DNA of 64,000 bases, taken from Sphingobacteriaceae bacterium (GTDB lineage: Bacteria > Bacteroidota > Bacteroidia > Sphingobacteriales > Sphingobacteriaceae). The translations under genes were made by a program, and so were the position numbers. The notes beneath the pieces were generated by a model. That model had not been told where the DNA came from and ran no database searches. It saw nothing but the letters and a program-made list of their open reading frames with translations. This document shows, in pieces, positions 7,643-17,442 of this stretch (within the stretch, counting starts at the first letter, position 1; every line of letters starts with the position of its first letter). The stretch lies in contig JAGIAD010000002.1 in the NCBI GenBank assembly GCA_017745075.1, positions 372,001 through 436,000 on the forward strand. The letters are read 5' to 3'.

Positions 7643-8107
7643 ATGGAATTGAAAGACGAAATCGGGCAATTTGCCGTAAGAATTAAGAAAATGCTTCCAC
7701 AAGTTCAATCTGAGGATTTAACCAGGAATGCGTTAGTTATGCCTTTTATCCAAATCTTAGGATTTGATCCTTCTGAGGTTCAATCTGAAGCTGTTTTAGA
7801 TTTTGGGGTTAAAAAAAGTAAAAAAGTTGATTACACCATTATGAAAGATGGCGAACCAACTATTTTAGTGGAATGTAAACATCATAATGATAATTTAGAT
7901 ATTCACGATTCACGTCTTTCGAAATATTTCCGTAAAACAAAAGCTAAATATGGTTTATTAACCAATGGTTTAGTATATCGCTTTTACACAGAGAAAATGG
8001 TAAGATCAAAGAAAAATCAGGAACCATTGTTTGAATTTAAAATAACCGATACTAAAGCGGCTATCATTGCCAAAATGATCGAAGATCATAATGTTGCTTC
8101 AATGTAA
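7643..8107 (+). CDS. Small PD-(D/E)xK protein related to type I restriction HsdR N-terminus
   Basis: The 154 residues cover only the N-terminal nuclease-like domain of type I restriction R subunits (HSDR_N type). After a helical start with QILGFDPSEVQSE, it has the core D63 (KVDYTI) and E77-C-K79 (ILVECKH), which is the D...ExK arrangement of this nuclease fold. LLTNGLVYRFYTE follows, also typical. No helicase motor, HsdM or HsdS gene is nearby, so it is a stand-alone version. Such orphans are common in Bacteroidota and may act in DNA repair or defence, but the function is unknown. The family call is good and catalytic activity is inferred from the retained residues. Confidence 0.82.
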   Translation: MELKDEIGQFAVRIKKMLPQVQSEDLTRNALVMPFIQILGFDPSEVQSEAVLDFGVKKSKKVDYTIMKDGEPTILVECKHHNDNLDIHDSRLSKYFRKTKAKYGLLTNGLVYRFYTEKMVRSKKNQEPLFEFKITDTKAAIIAKMIEDHNVASM

Positions 8108-8134
8108 TTCAAAGAAGCGTTTCCAAAAATTATT

Positions 8135-8168
8135 ATAAAAAGCCCTGATCTGATCAGGGCTTTTTTTA
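8135..8168 (+). terminator. Terminator after the PD-(D/E)xK gene
   Basis: Perfect stem AGCCCTGATC / GATCAGGGCT with a minimal loop and a run of seven T. It is symmetric enough to work in both directions. Confidence 0.85.
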
Positions 8169-8182
8169 TAGGTTGTGCAAAG

Positions 8183-8217
8183 AAAAAGGGAGAAACCGAT
8201 CCGGTTTCTCCCTTTTA
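8183..8217 (-). terminator. Terminator after htpG
   Basis: Stem of 15 pairs (8184-8198 with 8202-8216, core GGGAGAAACCG) with a three-base loop. On the minus strand it is followed by a T-rich run, 20 bases past the htpG stop. Confidence 0.8.
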
Positions 8218-8236
8218 CATTATAAATGATTTCTGG

Positions 8237-10123
8237 TTAAATTAGTTCCACGCTTCTGCTTACAAAAGCTGTTAATTCGGAACCAGTTAACATCCCTTGT
8301 GCTAAAAGCGCTAAATCTACGGCCTGTTTGGCCAGATTGCTTTGCTCTTCGCCTTCAGCTTTTAAAATTTTACTTATCAATTTATGGTTTCCGTTAATGG
8401 CAACTTTGTAGTTGTCCGGCATTTGGCCGTAAAAATTCATTCCACCACCCATTGCAGCCATATCTTTCATTCTCCGCATAAATTCATCCATGGTAATGGT
8501 AACCGGTAATTCTTCAGGGTGTAAAGCTACAATTTCTACATGCATACCAGGTTTGGTAACTGCTTTTTCAAAAATAGCGGTTAATTCTTTTACCTGATCT
8601 TCGTTTAATACATGTTCATTCTTCTCGTCTTTCTCAATTAATTTGTCGGCAACGCCCGAATCTACACGCTTAATAGATGTTTTTTCCAGTTTTTGCTCTA
8701 ACTGATTAATAAAGTGGTTGTCAATAGGCGAATCTAATACCAGAACATCATAATCCTTTTTATTGGCCGATTGGATGAAAGCATCCTGTTTAGCGGCATC
8801 ATTGGTGTATAAATAAACCACTGTACCGTTTTTATCAGTTTGTAAAGGAGATACTTTTTCTTTGTACTCAGGAAGCGTAAAGAGCTCATTTTTAGTATTA
8901 CCAACCAAAGCAAAATCTTTGGCTTTATCATAAAACTTCTCTTCACTGATCATACCGTATTTAACGAATAAACCAATGTCTTTCCATTTGTCTTCATAAG
9001 CTTTACGGTCTTTTGCAAAAAGTTCAGCAAGCTTATCGGCAACCTTTTTGGTAATGTAGTTATTGATCTTTTTAACATTGCTATCGGCCTGTAAGAAACT
9101 ACGTGATACGTTTAATGGAATATCAGGCGAATCGATTACACCGTGCAATAACATCAAAAATTCAGGTACAATATCTTTAACCTCATCGGTTATGAAAACC
9201 TGACGTGAGTAAAGCTTGATTTTGTTACGCTGTATTTCGAAGTCGTTTTTCAATTTAGGGAAATACAATACCCCGGTTAAATTAAACGGATAATCAACAT
9301 TAAGGTGGATCCAGAATAATGGTTCTTCGCTAAACGGATATAACTCGCGGTAAAAACTTAGATAATCCTCGTCTGACAAATCTGCAGGAGCTTTTGTCCA
9401 GATCGGGTTGGTGGTATTGATGATGTTATCTACTTCAACACTCTTGTATTTTGCTTTACCTTCTTCATCAACGCCGTCTTCAACAGATTCTGTTTTGGTG
9501 CCAAATTTAATCGGAACAGGTAAGAATTTAGTATATTTATCCAGAATACCCTGAAGTTTGCTTTCTTCTAAAAACTCTTCAGAATCTTTGTTTATATGAA
9601 GGATGATATCGGTACCGCGTGTAGTTCTGGTACCTTCTGTAATTTCGAATTCGGTACTGCCATCGCAAACCCAACGTGCAGGTTCAGCACCATCCTGGTA
9701 CGATAAAGTCTGAATCTCAACTAAATCTGCAACCATAAAGGCCGAATAAAAACCTAAACCGAATTTACCTATGATTTCATTGGCATCTTTAGCATCTTTA
9801 AATTTTTCTACAAACTCGCTTGCGCCAGAAAATGCCACCTGGTTAATGTATTTTTTTATCTCTTCGGCAGTCATACCCAAACCATTATCGCTAACGGTGA
9901 TGGTTTTTGCCTCTTTATCAACCGCAACCTGTACCAACGGTGCGCCCACTTCTCCGTTAAACTGACCTAATGAAGCTAGCCTTTTAATCTTTTGAACCGC
10001 GTCTACTGCGTTAGAAACCAATTCACGAAGAAAAATTTCGTTATCAGAATATAAAAACTTTTTAATTATCGGGAAGATATTCTCGGTATGTATCGAGATG
10101 TTTCCTTTTTCCTGTATGCTCAT
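8237..10123 (-). CDS. htpG: Molecular chaperone HtpG (bacterial Hsp90)
   Basis: The 628-residue protein has the three Hsp90 domains. The N-terminal GHKL ATPase shows FLRELVSNAVDA (31-42), VSDNGLGMT and GKFGLGFYSAFMVAD. The middle domain contains RNKIKLYSRQVFI and the C-terminal dimerisation domain ends at ELI. It is an ATP-dependent cytosolic chaperone that remodels client proteins with the DnaK system. Length is normal for bacterial HtpG. The gene stands alone, with its own terminator and a heat-shock-like element (10187-10199) upstream. Confidence 0.98.
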   Translation of the reverse strand: MSIQEKGNISIHTENIFPIIKKFLYSDNEIFLRELVSNAVDAVQKIKRLASLGQFNGEVGAPLVQVAVDKEAKTITVSDNGLGMTAEEIKKYINQVAFSGASEFVEKFKDAKDANEIIGKFGLGFYSAFMVADLVEIQTLSYQDGAEPARWVCDGSTEFEITEGTRTTRGTDIILHINKDSEEFLEESKLQGILDKYTKFLPVPIKFGTKTESVEDGVDEEGKAKYKSVEVDNIINTTNPIWTKAPADLSDEDYLSFYRELYPFSEEPLFWIHLNVDYPFNLTGVLYFPKLKNDFEIQRNKIKLYSRQVFITDEVKDIVPEFLMLLHGVIDSPDIPLNVSRSFLQADSNVKKINNYITKKVADKLAELFAKDRKAYEDKWKDIGLFVKYGMISEEKFYDKAKDFALVGNTKNELFTLPEYKEKVSPLQTDKNGTVVYLYTNDAAKQDAFIQSANKKDYDVLVLDSPIDNHFINQLEQKLEKTSIKRVDSGVADKLIEKDEKNEHVLNEDQVKELTAIFEKAVTKPGMHVEIVALHPEELPVTITMDEFMRRMKDMAAMGGGMNFYGQMPDNYKVAINGNHKLISKILKAEGEEQSNLAKQAVDLALLAQGMLTGSELTAFVSRSVELI

Positions 10124-10186
10124 ACGTAAATAAATTGTTTAAATCTACATCCCACATAACAAGGGTTGTTCCAAAAGGATTTGTTT

Positions 10187-10199
10187 GCCAAAATGACAG
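10187..10199 (-). promoter_or_regulatory. Putative heat-shock element upstream of htpG
   Basis: Near-palindrome that reads TGTCATTTTGGCA on the coding strand (TGTCA-N3-TGGCA, one arm mismatch), 64 bases before the htpG start. I recall similar TGTCA...TG(A/G)CA sequences before chaperone genes of Bacteroidota, but this is memory and not a search. The factor that would read it is unknown. Confidence 0.4.
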
Positions 10200-10251
10200 A
10201 TTAGAAAAGGTGAAGGGTAGGAAGATAGAAGGATGGAAGGTGGTGCGAAAA

Positions 10252-10287
10252 AAGAAAAGCCAAAAAACGGCAAGTTCTTTGGCTATT
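10252..10287 (-). terminator. Terminator after the receiver-domain gene
   Basis: Arms AGCCAAA (10259-10265) and TTTGGCT (10278-10284). On the minus strand a T-rich stretch follows, just past the stop of the gene ending at 10308. The neighbouring bases 10206-10256 are strikingly purine-rich. Confidence 0.65.
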
Positions 10288-10307
10288 AATATTGTATATG
10301 ATGTTCT

Positions 10308-10700
10308 CTAATTTAAAAGAAAACTGGGTTTATCTTCTTCAAGGGAAAGAATCTTTGAAATTTTCTTCAGGAGCACGTCCATCTGGAAAGGTTTTGATAA
10401 GAAATCATCCTGTCCGTAGTTTAACGTTGTAAAATCTTTCGGGTCATATAAGCCAGAAATAAGCAAAATTGGGATTTTAGAGGTGCTTTCAATCGATTTT
10501 AACTGTTCGCATAATACACGCCCATCTATATGGCCCAGAGAAATGTCCAATAAAATTAAATCAGGATTAAATTTTTCAATCCTGTTAAAAACCTCTTCGC
10601 CATCATTCAGTGCCGAAACTTTAAACCCCCCGATTTCCAGTATTAATTGTATGGTTTCTAAAACCTCAATATCATCGTCTACTACCAGTATTCTCTTCAT
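10308..10700 (-). CDS. Single-domain response regulator (CheY-like receiver)
   Basis: The start at 10700 gives MKRILVVDDD and 130 residues; four further codons upstream are available but unneeded. It contains only a receiver domain: acidic D8-D10, phospho-acceptor D52 in LILLDISLG, and K103 in FLSKPF. There is no output domain, so it must act through protein contacts or as a phosphate relay. No kinase gene is adjacent; the nearest kinase gene (4733-5848) already has a LytTR partner. An orphan receiver of unknown pathway. Confidence 0.9.
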   Translation of the reverse strand: MKRILVVDDDIEVLETIQLILEIGGFKVSALNDGEEVFNRIEKFNPDLILLDISLGHIDGRVLCEQLKSIESTSKIPILLISGLYDPKDFTTLNYGQDDFLSKPFQMDVLLKKISKILSLEEDKPSFLLN

Positions 10701-10810
10701 ATGTGTTAGCAATTATGCGCCATTAAGCTTATAACAAACGTTTGTGCGGATATGTTTACAATCTTAAGCATATTTTAACAATTTTATTATAGCTTAAAGT
10801 AGATTTTGAT

Positions 10811-11677
10811 TTAGCCCACCTGCTGCTGTATGATACCTTCTTTCTGCAAAATGAAATTAAACAGGTCGTCTATCGGTTTTTGTAAAATTTTACCGGGTTC
10901 GATACCATTTTCTACCAGTACCGAAATCAGTACATCCTGATAGTAATAGGCAATTGAACCTACAAAATGGCATGGTACGCTTTTATGCTTGGGATAATCT
11001 TTAATATTCGTATCTATAAACTCCTGGAAACCTGTTCTTAAGATATCCTGAATAAATGGATGTTCTTTATGGCTGGCCATAAAACGGCTGAAACCCGCCA
11101 GGTAGATATTTGGGAAAGGCTTTTGATATACATTGGTAATAATCTGTTCTTTTTCTGCCGGAAAAGCCTTTTTAAACTCTGCTGCCAAAGCGGGGGGCAT
11201 TTTATTGTACAGGTAGCTTAAAAGTACTTTTTTACCGAAAAAAGTGCCAGAACCCTCGTCGCCCAAAACATAGCCCAGGCCATGGTGTCCATCGTGGATT
11301 TTTTTTCCATCGAAATAACAGATATTCGAGCCGGTACCTAAAATACAGTTTAAGCCTTCGGCATTGCCGCAGGTAGCATATACAGAGCCCAGAAGATCGT
11401 GATCTACCGAAATAAAAGCATTGGCGAAAATGGCAGAAAGGCCATTTGAAACCACCTCATGTTTATCGGGCGAAGAACAACCAGCCCCAAAAAAATAGAT
11501 TTCTTTTACCTCATCAGCATATTGTAATAAGGATTCGTTTTTAGAAATCAGCTTGGTTATTTCTTGTTCACTTAAGAAATAAGGGTTTATTCCGGGGGTG
11601 CTAAATTTAATGGTTTCGCCATTATGATAGCCCATCCAATCGGTTTTTGATGAGCCACTATCTGCAACAAGTATCAT
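10811..11677 (-). CDS. BadF/BadG-type ATPase, N-acetylglucosamine kinase-like
   Basis: The 288-residue protein begins ILVADSGSSKTDWMG, the phosphate-1 loop of the sugar kinase/actin fold, and has GTGSNICYFDG and LGDEGSGTFFGKKVLLSYLY, typical of the BadF/BadG/BcrA family branch annotated as N-acetylglucosamine kinase. It would phosphorylate an amino sugar, perhaps during peptidoglycan or chitin recycling. No other amino-sugar gene is in the neighbourhood. The family is clear and the exact sugar is inference. Confidence 0.88.
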   Translation of the reverse strand: MILVADSGSSKTDWMGYHNGETIKFSTPGINPYFLSEQEITKLISKNESLLQYADEVKEIYFFGAGCSSPDKHEVVSNGLSAIFANAFISVDHDLLGSVYATCGNAEGLNCILGTGSNICYFDGKKIHDGHHGLGYVLGDEGSGTFFGKKVLLSYLYNKMPPALAAEFKKAFPAEKEQIITNVYQKPFPNIYLAGFSRFMASHKEHPFIQDILRTGFQEFIDTNIKDYPKHKSVPCHFVGSIAYYYQDVLISVLVENGIEPGKILQKPIDDLFNFILQKEGIIQQQVG

Positions 11678-11919
11678 GGGACTAAATATAAAAATTAATT
11701 ATAGAATTTTATACTTGAAATAATTTCGTTACTTGTGTTAAACCGTTTTAGTTTAGCAGATAAAATAACCGTTCATCAGTATCAACTGAATAACCAATTG
11801 CCAGTGAACCAGTTTGGAGTTGAGTATTTAGCACCGGTTAAACAATTAACCACATTTCAATTTGCAATAACAGTTTGCCGATCGATAAATAAATGACCAA
11901 TCAATTACGAATGAACCAA

Positions 11920-13230
11920 CTATTTTGATAAATCTATATTTCCGCTGATGGCTTTTAAATTAGTTTCGGCTATTTTGGCCTGATACTGCATTTCGATGAA
12001 ACGGTTTTGGGCGTCAATGGCATTGCGCTGCGCCTCTCTTAATTCTAAAGGGGCTATGCTGCCCAAACGGTATTTTGCTAAAGTAATATCTAAGTTTTCT
12101 TTCGCAATATCTACATTGCGTTGCTCCAATTTCATCAGGTCCAGATAAGTACTATAATTTTCGTAAGCGCTAAGCAACTGCGAATTTACATCCAGTTTGG
12201 TCTTATTCAGGTTAAGAATAGAATTATCGATCTCTATTTTTGCATTACGCTCTTGCTGACGCTGTAAAAAACCATTAAATAAATTTATACTTGCCGTAAC
12301 GCCATAAGTAAATCCATTTGCCGCAAATTTTTGGTTAAAACCGGTTGGGCTGGTGCTGTTTGCCCTGCTGTACCCTGAGTTCAGGCTAACTGATGGATAA
12401 CGGGCCCCACGAATGGATTTTAAATTTAAGGAAGCTATACGCTGATTAATAAAGGCATTCTGCACGTTAGGGTTTTGTTGTTCGGCTATTTCCGCCATTT
12501 GGCTAAATAGAATGCCTTTGTCCACATCAATGCTATCTGTAACAGAAAAGGTGGTGCCAATGTCTCTAACCATTAATTGGTTTAAACGTATTTTAGCAAG
12601 CTGTAATGCATTTTTGGTCTGCAGATAATTTGAAGTATCGGTATTATAATCAACCTGTGCTGTTAATACATCCAATTTAGAACCGCGGCCAAGCTGTAAT
12701 TTGGTTTTGGCAATATTGGTGCGCAATACCGAAACATCCATAGCGCTATCAGCCGCTGCAACCAGTTGCTGTTGTCTTACAATATCATAATAGGCCGTAA
12801 TAACATCGGCCACAGTGGTTAAAATGGTTAAACGTGAATTTAATTCGCCCTGTTTTTGCAGTTCTTTTAAACGATCGTAATTAGCAAACATGCTGAAACC
12901 ATTAAAAATGGTCCAGTTTAATTCTGCACCATAACTGTTATTGGTACTCTTTGCACCAGTAATTACCCGGTCGGGGCCAGTTGCAGGGGTTTGCCGGGTG
13001 TTCTGGATACTTCCACCGTTCGTATAATTTCCCGTTAAGTTAGGTAACATACCCGCATTGCCAATATTGGCATTGTTTTTTGCTATATCGATCTGGTTTT
13101 TACTGATTTTGATGTCGTAATTATGCTGTAAAGCAATGGTAATGGCTTCTTTCAGGCTTAGCCTTTCTTGTGCAAAGCCTGAAAGCGATAAGCTTATCAA
13201 TAGGATAAGTATTCTTAATTTCGTGCTCAT
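11920..13230 (-). CDS. TolC-family outer membrane efflux protein
   Basis: The start at 13230 (MSTKLRILILLIS) gives a standard signal peptide ending near GFAQ and a 436-residue protein. This start is one base from the pump stop codon, so translation is probably coupled; a longer frame to 13263 runs into the pump gene. Two internally similar halves of paired helices (RLSLKEAITIALQHNYDI in the first; LRSIA and LREAQRNAIDAQNRFIE regions in the second) fit the OEP family. It is the third gene of the RND efflux operon and supplies the outer membrane channel. Confidence 0.95.
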   Translation of the reverse strand: MSTKLRILILLISLSLSGFAQERLSLKEAITIALQHNYDIKISKNQIDIAKNNANIGNAGMLPNLTGNYTNGGSIQNTRQTPATGPDRVITGAKSTNNSYGAELNWTIFNGFSMFANYDRLKELQKQGELNSRLTILTTVADVITAYYDIVRQQQLVAAADSAMDVSVLRTNIAKTKLQLGRGSKLDVLTAQVDYNTDTSNYLQTKNALQLAKIRLNQLMVRDIGTTFSVTDSIDVDKGILFSQMAEIAEQQNPNVQNAFINQRIASLNLKSIRGARYPSVSLNSGYSRANSTSPTGFNQKFAANGFTYGVTASINLFNGFLQRQQERNAKIEIDNSILNLNKTKLDVNSQLLSAYENYSTYLDLMKLEQRNVDIAKENLDITLAKYRLGSIAPLELREAQRNAIDAQNRFIEMQYQAKIAETNLKAISGNIDLSK

Positions 13231-13231
13231 C

Positions 13232-16200
13232 TTATTCTTCTGTATGTAAAGCTTCCTGTTCAAAACGATGGGCTTCTTTTAATTCTTTATTTGGTTTGTA
13301 AGGTTTGGCCCAATAAGAGTAAATTGCCGGTATCACAAATAGCGTTAATACCAAAGAGAACAAGGTACCGCCTACAATTACGGTTCCCATACTCATTCTG
13401 CTTTTAGCGGCTGCACCCAATGCAAGTGCAATAGGTAAGGCTCCAATGGCAATGGCCAAACTCGTCATTAAAATTGGGCGTAAACGCGAAACTGCTGCTT
13501 CTCTGATGGCTTCCGGAATGGCAATACCTTTTTCTTTAAGCTGGTTGGCAAACTCTACAATTAAGATTCCGTTTTTAGTTACCAGACCAATAAGCATAAT
13601 GGTACCAATCTGGCTAAAGATATTCCAGCTCTGGCCGCACAGCCAAAGTGATAAAAATGCCCCGGCAACGGCCATAGGAACCGTTAAAATGATGATAATC
13701 GGATCTTTAAAGCTTTCAAATTGTGCCGAAAGGATTAAATAAACGAGCAGGAGTGCCAACCCGAATGCGAAGAAGGTATTCGAAGAACTTTCTTTAAAAT
13801 CGCGCGATTCGCCACTTAAATCCGTAGAAAAAGTCTCGTCCAACACTTTTTTAGAAATGGCGTCCATCGCATCAATACCCTCACCAATGCTTTTTCCCGG
13901 TGCTAAACCTGCCGAAACGGTAGCAGCAATAAAACGGTTGTTCCTGTAAAGCTGTGGCGGACTACTTTCTTCTTTAGCGGTAACCACATTGTCAAGCTGA
14001 ACCAGTTCGCCCTTATCATTACGAACATAAACCGAACTCAGATCCAGTGGGTCTTTCCTGTCGCCCCGGTCAAACTGCCCGATTACCTGGTACTGTTTCC
14101 CGTTCATGAAAAAATACGAGAACCTTTGTCCGCTTAATCCTAAATTCAAGGTCTGTGCAATAGCAGAGATAGAAACCCCCAAATTCTTGGCTTTATCACG
14201 GTCAATCGTCAGGTTGATTTCAGGTTTGTTAAATTTCAGGTTCACATCAGAAACAGTAAAAGTAGGGTCTTTTGATACTGCATCCATAAACTGGGGAATT
14301 TTTTCCCTTAGCTTTTCGAAATTTTGTGCCTGTATAATATAGCTGATCGGTAAGCCACCACGGCGGCCAACCGAAATGGTAGGCTGCTGGTTAACGATGG
14401 TTTTACCTTCAGTATATTTTTTAGTGATCCGGGTAAGCATATCTGCAATATCCTTTTGCGAACGTTCGCGCGTATCCGGATCTGTTAAACCCATTCTTAC
14501 AAAACCAGAGTTTACAGCACCCGAACCCCCAAAACTTGGCGAAGTAATGGTAATATTCACATTTTTTTCGGGAACAGAATCAATTACCAACTGGTTCAGT
14601 TTCATAATAAACTGATCGGTGTAGGTAAAGGATGCACCCTCAGGGGTGGTTACATTGATGTTGATTGCACTTCTGTCATCGTAAGGAGCCGTTTCTTTTG
14701 GTAAGATTTTCCAGAACAGGAAAATTAATCCCAAACACACCAGGATAATCGGAATGGAAAGCCATCTTTTATTTAAAAACTTATTCAAATTGGATCCGTA
14801 GGCATCGTTCAGCTTTACAAAGTAGGGCTCGGTCCAATCGTAAAATTTCGATGGTTTATGACCACCTTTTTTCATCAGGTAGGCATTTAACATCGGGGTT
14901 AAGGTGAGGGAGACAAAGGCCGATACCAATACGGCAGCGCCTATTACCACTCCAAATTCTCTAAACAGGCGGCCAACAAACCCCTGTAAGAAAATTACCG
15001 GTAAGAATACAGCAGCAAGGGTAATGGAAATGGAAATTACGGCGAAAAATATTTCGTTAGATCCTTTTATGGCTGCTTCGAATGGCGACATGCCCTCTTC
15101 TACCTTTTTAAAGATATTTTCGGTAACTACAATACCGTCATCTACCACCAGACCAGTGGCCAATACAATGGCCAGTAAACTCAATACATTTATCGAGAAG
15201 CCAAAGGCATACATGATAAAAAAGGTAAAAATAAGTGATACCGGAATATCGATCAAGGGCCTGAAAGCGATGGCCCAATCCCTAAAAAACAAGTAAATGA
15301 TTAAAATTACCAGCACCAGCGATAAACCAATGGTTTCGGCCACTTCAGTTACCGAACGCTTAATGAAAAGGGTATTATCTAAAGCAACCTTCAGTTTAAT
15401 ATCCTGAGGAATATCGGCTTTTAATTTATCAAAACGCTTATAAAACTCTTTGCTGATATCGAGGTAATTGGCACCTGGCTGTGGGATAATGGCAATGGCT
15501 ACCATCGGCCTCCCCGATTCGCGCAGAATGGTTTCTTCATTTTCCGGTCCCAGAACTGCATAACCCACATCTTTTAATTTAACCACCTGGTTGCTGTCGG
15601 CTTTTAAGATCAGGTTGTTAAACTCGTTTTCGTTGGTTAGCTTTCCCAAGGTTTTAACGGTAAGCTCAGTTGTAGCCCCGGTAATTTTTCCTGATGGGAG
15701 CTCTACGTTTTCATTATCTAAGGCGGTAACAATATCCTGCGAGGTTAAGCCATAGGCACTTAGCTTATTCGGATCCATCCAGATGCGCATGGCATATTTC
15801 CTTTGACCCTGGATCTGTACGCTGCTTACCCCCGGAATGGTTTGGATACGGTCGGCAATTACGTTTTCAGCAAAATCACTTAACTCCAGGGTATTGCGCT
15901 TATCGCTCTGGATCGTCATCGATAAAATCGGATCAGAGTTGGCATCAGCCTTACTTACCACCGGTAAACCATCAATATCTTTGGGTAAGGTTCTTGCAGC
16001 TTGCGATACTTTATCGCGAACATCGTTTGCAGCCTCTTCGATATTTTTATCAAGGTTAAACTCTATGGTGATATTACTTGTTCCCTGGTTACTCGAAGAA
16101 GAAATGTTCCGGATCCCATCGATCGCATTGATCGATTTTTCTAAAGGTTCGGTAATCTGCGATTCGATAATATCTGAGTTCGCACCCGGATAAGAGGTTC

Positions 16201-16342
16201 TTACTGAAACTACGGTAGGATCAATTGAAGGGTACTCGCGAACGCCCAGAAAAGTATAACCTATAATGCCAAAAAGAACAATTAATAAGTTCATCACAAT
16301 GGCCAAAACCGGCCGTTTTATACTCGTAGTGGAGATACTCAT
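13232..16342 (-). CDS. RND efflux pump, inner membrane subunit (AcrB/MexB-like, HAE1 type)
   Basis: The 1036-residue protein has the usual RND plan: one N-terminal membrane helix after SISTTSIKRPVLAIVMN, a large periplasmic loop, helices 2-6, a second periplasmic loop, and helices 7-12. Helix 4 has LAIVLATGLVVDDGIVVTENIF with the paired Asp residues used for proton translocation. Its start overlaps the adaptor stop by four bases. It would export drugs, dyes or lipophilic compounds by proton antiport. No regulator gene is adjacent. Confidence 0.97.
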   Translation of the reverse strand: MSISTTSIKRPVLAIVMNLLIVLFGIIGYTFLGVREYPSIDPTVVSVRTSYPGANSDIIESQITEPLEKSINAIDGIRNISSSSNQGTSNITIEFNLDKNIEEAANDVRDKVSQAARTLPKDIDGLPVVSKADANSDPILSMTIQSDKRNTLELSDFAENVIADRIQTIPGVSSVQIQGQRKYAMRIWMDPNKLSAYGLTSQDIVTALDNENVELPSGKITGATTELTVKTLGKLTNENEFNNLILKADSNQVVKLKDVGYAVLGPENEETILRESGRPMVAIAIIPQPGANYLDISKEFYKRFDKLKADIPQDIKLKVALDNTLFIKRSVTEVAETIGLSLVLVILIIYLFFRDWAIAFRPLIDIPVSLIFTFFIMYAFGFSINVLSLLAIVLATGLVVDDGIVVTENIFKKVEEGMSPFEAAIKGSNEIFFAVISISITLAAVFLPVIFLQGFVGRLFREFGVVIGAAVLVSAFVSLTLTPMLNAYLMKKGGHKPSKFYDWTEPYFVKLNDAYGSNLNKFLNKRWLSIPIILVCLGLIFLFWKILPKETAPYDDRSAININVTTPEGASFTYTDQFIMKLNQLVIDSVPEKNVNITITSPSFGGSGAVNSGFVRMGLTDPDTRERSQKDIADMLTRITKKYTEGKTIVNQQPTISVGRRGGLPISYIIQAQNFEKLREKIPQFMDAVSKDPTFTVSDVNLKFNKPEINLTIDRDKAKNLGVSISAIAQTLNLGLSGQRFSYFFMNGKQYQVIGQFDRGDRKDPLDLSSVYVRNDKGELVQLDNVVTAKEESSPPQLYRNNRFIAATVSAGLAPGKSIGEGIDAMDAISKKVLDETFSTDLSGESRDFKESSSNTFFAFGLALLLVYLILSAQFESFKDPIIIILTVPMAVAGAFLSLWLCGQSWNIFSQIGTIMLIGLVTKNGILIVEFANQLKEKGIAIPEAIREAAVSRLRPILMTSLAIAIGALPIALALGAAAKSRMSMGTVIVGGTLFSLVLTLFVIPAIYSYWAKPYKPNKELKEAHRFEQEALHTEE

Positions 16343-17442
16343 AATTTTTCCTTAACCAAATGAACTTTTACAGGAGCATCTTTCTTTAGAGCCATTGATC
16401 CGGTAGTCAGCACGGTGTCTCCGGCTTTTAATCCCGAAGTAATTACGATATTTTCGTCGGTACGGGTTCCGGCCTCTACCTTAACTTCATGCGCTTTCCC
16501 ATCTTTTTGGATATACACAATTTTGCCTTTTAAAACCGGAACAACTGCTTCATTTGGAATGAGAATGGCATCTTGAAGGGTATTGAGTGCCAGTTTAATT
16601 TTAGCAAAAGATCCAGGCAACAGCATATTATCTGCATTTGGAGCCAGCGCCCTGATCTGTAAAGTACGGGTAGCTGCATTAATTCCAGGCTCTATCGCAT
16701 AAACTTTTCCTTTATTTTCTTTGGAAGAGCCATCGGTGGTAAATGTGATTTCTGAATTCACTTTAATTTGTCCGGCATACTTCTCCGGAACAGAAAAAGT
16801 AATCTTAACCGGATTGGTACTTACCAGGTTGGCTATTACCATTGCAGGTGTTAAATAGGTTCCTTCAGAGATATTGCGCAGGCCCACTCTACCGCTAAAA
16901 GGTGCACGGATTGTGGTTTTGGCCAGCTGCGCCCTGATTAATTGTGCCTGTGCCTGCAGCGATTTTAAATCTGCAAGGGCAGTATCGTATTCTTCCTGGC
17001 TTATTGCCCCTTTGGCCAGCAATTGTTTTGCCCGGTTCTCGTTCGTGCCCGAAAGTTTTTGTTTGGTCAGCGCATCCTGCAATTGTGCCTGTATATCCCT
17101 GTCGTTTACTTTTACCAAGATACTTCCTTTTGATACCATGGAGCCTTCCCGGAAATAAATTCCGGTAACCAGACCCGATACTTCGCTTTTTAAGGCAACC
17201 GATTCGTTCGCATCAATAGCACCGGTAATTTCGAGATCGTTATCAAATGATACCGGTTTTACCACAACACCATCTACTACAAGAGGTGCCGATTTTCCGT
17301 CTTTACCCCCAGGTTTACCTTTTCCTGCACCAGCAGACGGACCGCCTTTTCCTTCAAGTTTTTTGTTAGCGTTAATTCTGTAATAAACCAAATAAGCTAA
17401 GCCTATGGCCAAAACAGCATAGATGAAATACCTTTTCTTCAT
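16339..17442 (-). CDS. RND efflux periplasmic adaptor subunit (membrane fusion protein)
   Basis: The 367-residue protein starts with an N-terminal hydrophobic anchor (YFIYAVLAIGLAYLVYY), then a Gly/Lys-rich linker, barrel-sandwich halves (ALKSEVSGLVTGIYFREGSMV and TTIRAPFSGRVGLRNISEG), a helical hairpin between them, and beta-barrel and membrane-proximal domains. It is the first gene of the adaptor-pump-channel operon 17442-11920. The linker (GKGGPSAGAGKGKPGGKDGK) is longer and more basic than usual. No lipobox is visible, so it is probably anchored by the N-terminal helix. Confidence 0.95.
   Translation of the reverse strand: MKKRYFIYAVLAIGLAYLVYYRINANKKLEGKGGPSAGAGKGKPGGKDGKSAPLVVDGVVVKPVSFDNDLEITGAIDANESVALKSEVSGLVTGIYFREGSMVSKGSILVKVNDRDIQAQLQDALTKQKLSGTNENRAKQLLAKGAISQEEYDTALADLKSLQAQAQLIRAQLAKTTIRAPFSGRVGLRNISEGTYLTPAMVIANLVSTNPVKITFSVPEKYAGQIKVNSEITFTTDGSSKENKGKVYAIEPGINAATRTLQIRALAPNADNMLLPGSFAKIKLALNTLQDAILIPNEAVVPVLKGKIVYIQKDGKAHEVKVEAGTRTDENIVITSGLKAGDTVLTTGSMALKKDAPVKVHLVKEKL

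Noticed and set aside
14904..15296. 130-residue frame opposite the RND pump gene
   Set aside because: Shadow of a well-supported gene on the other strand; low-complexity Thr/Asn composition, no family features.
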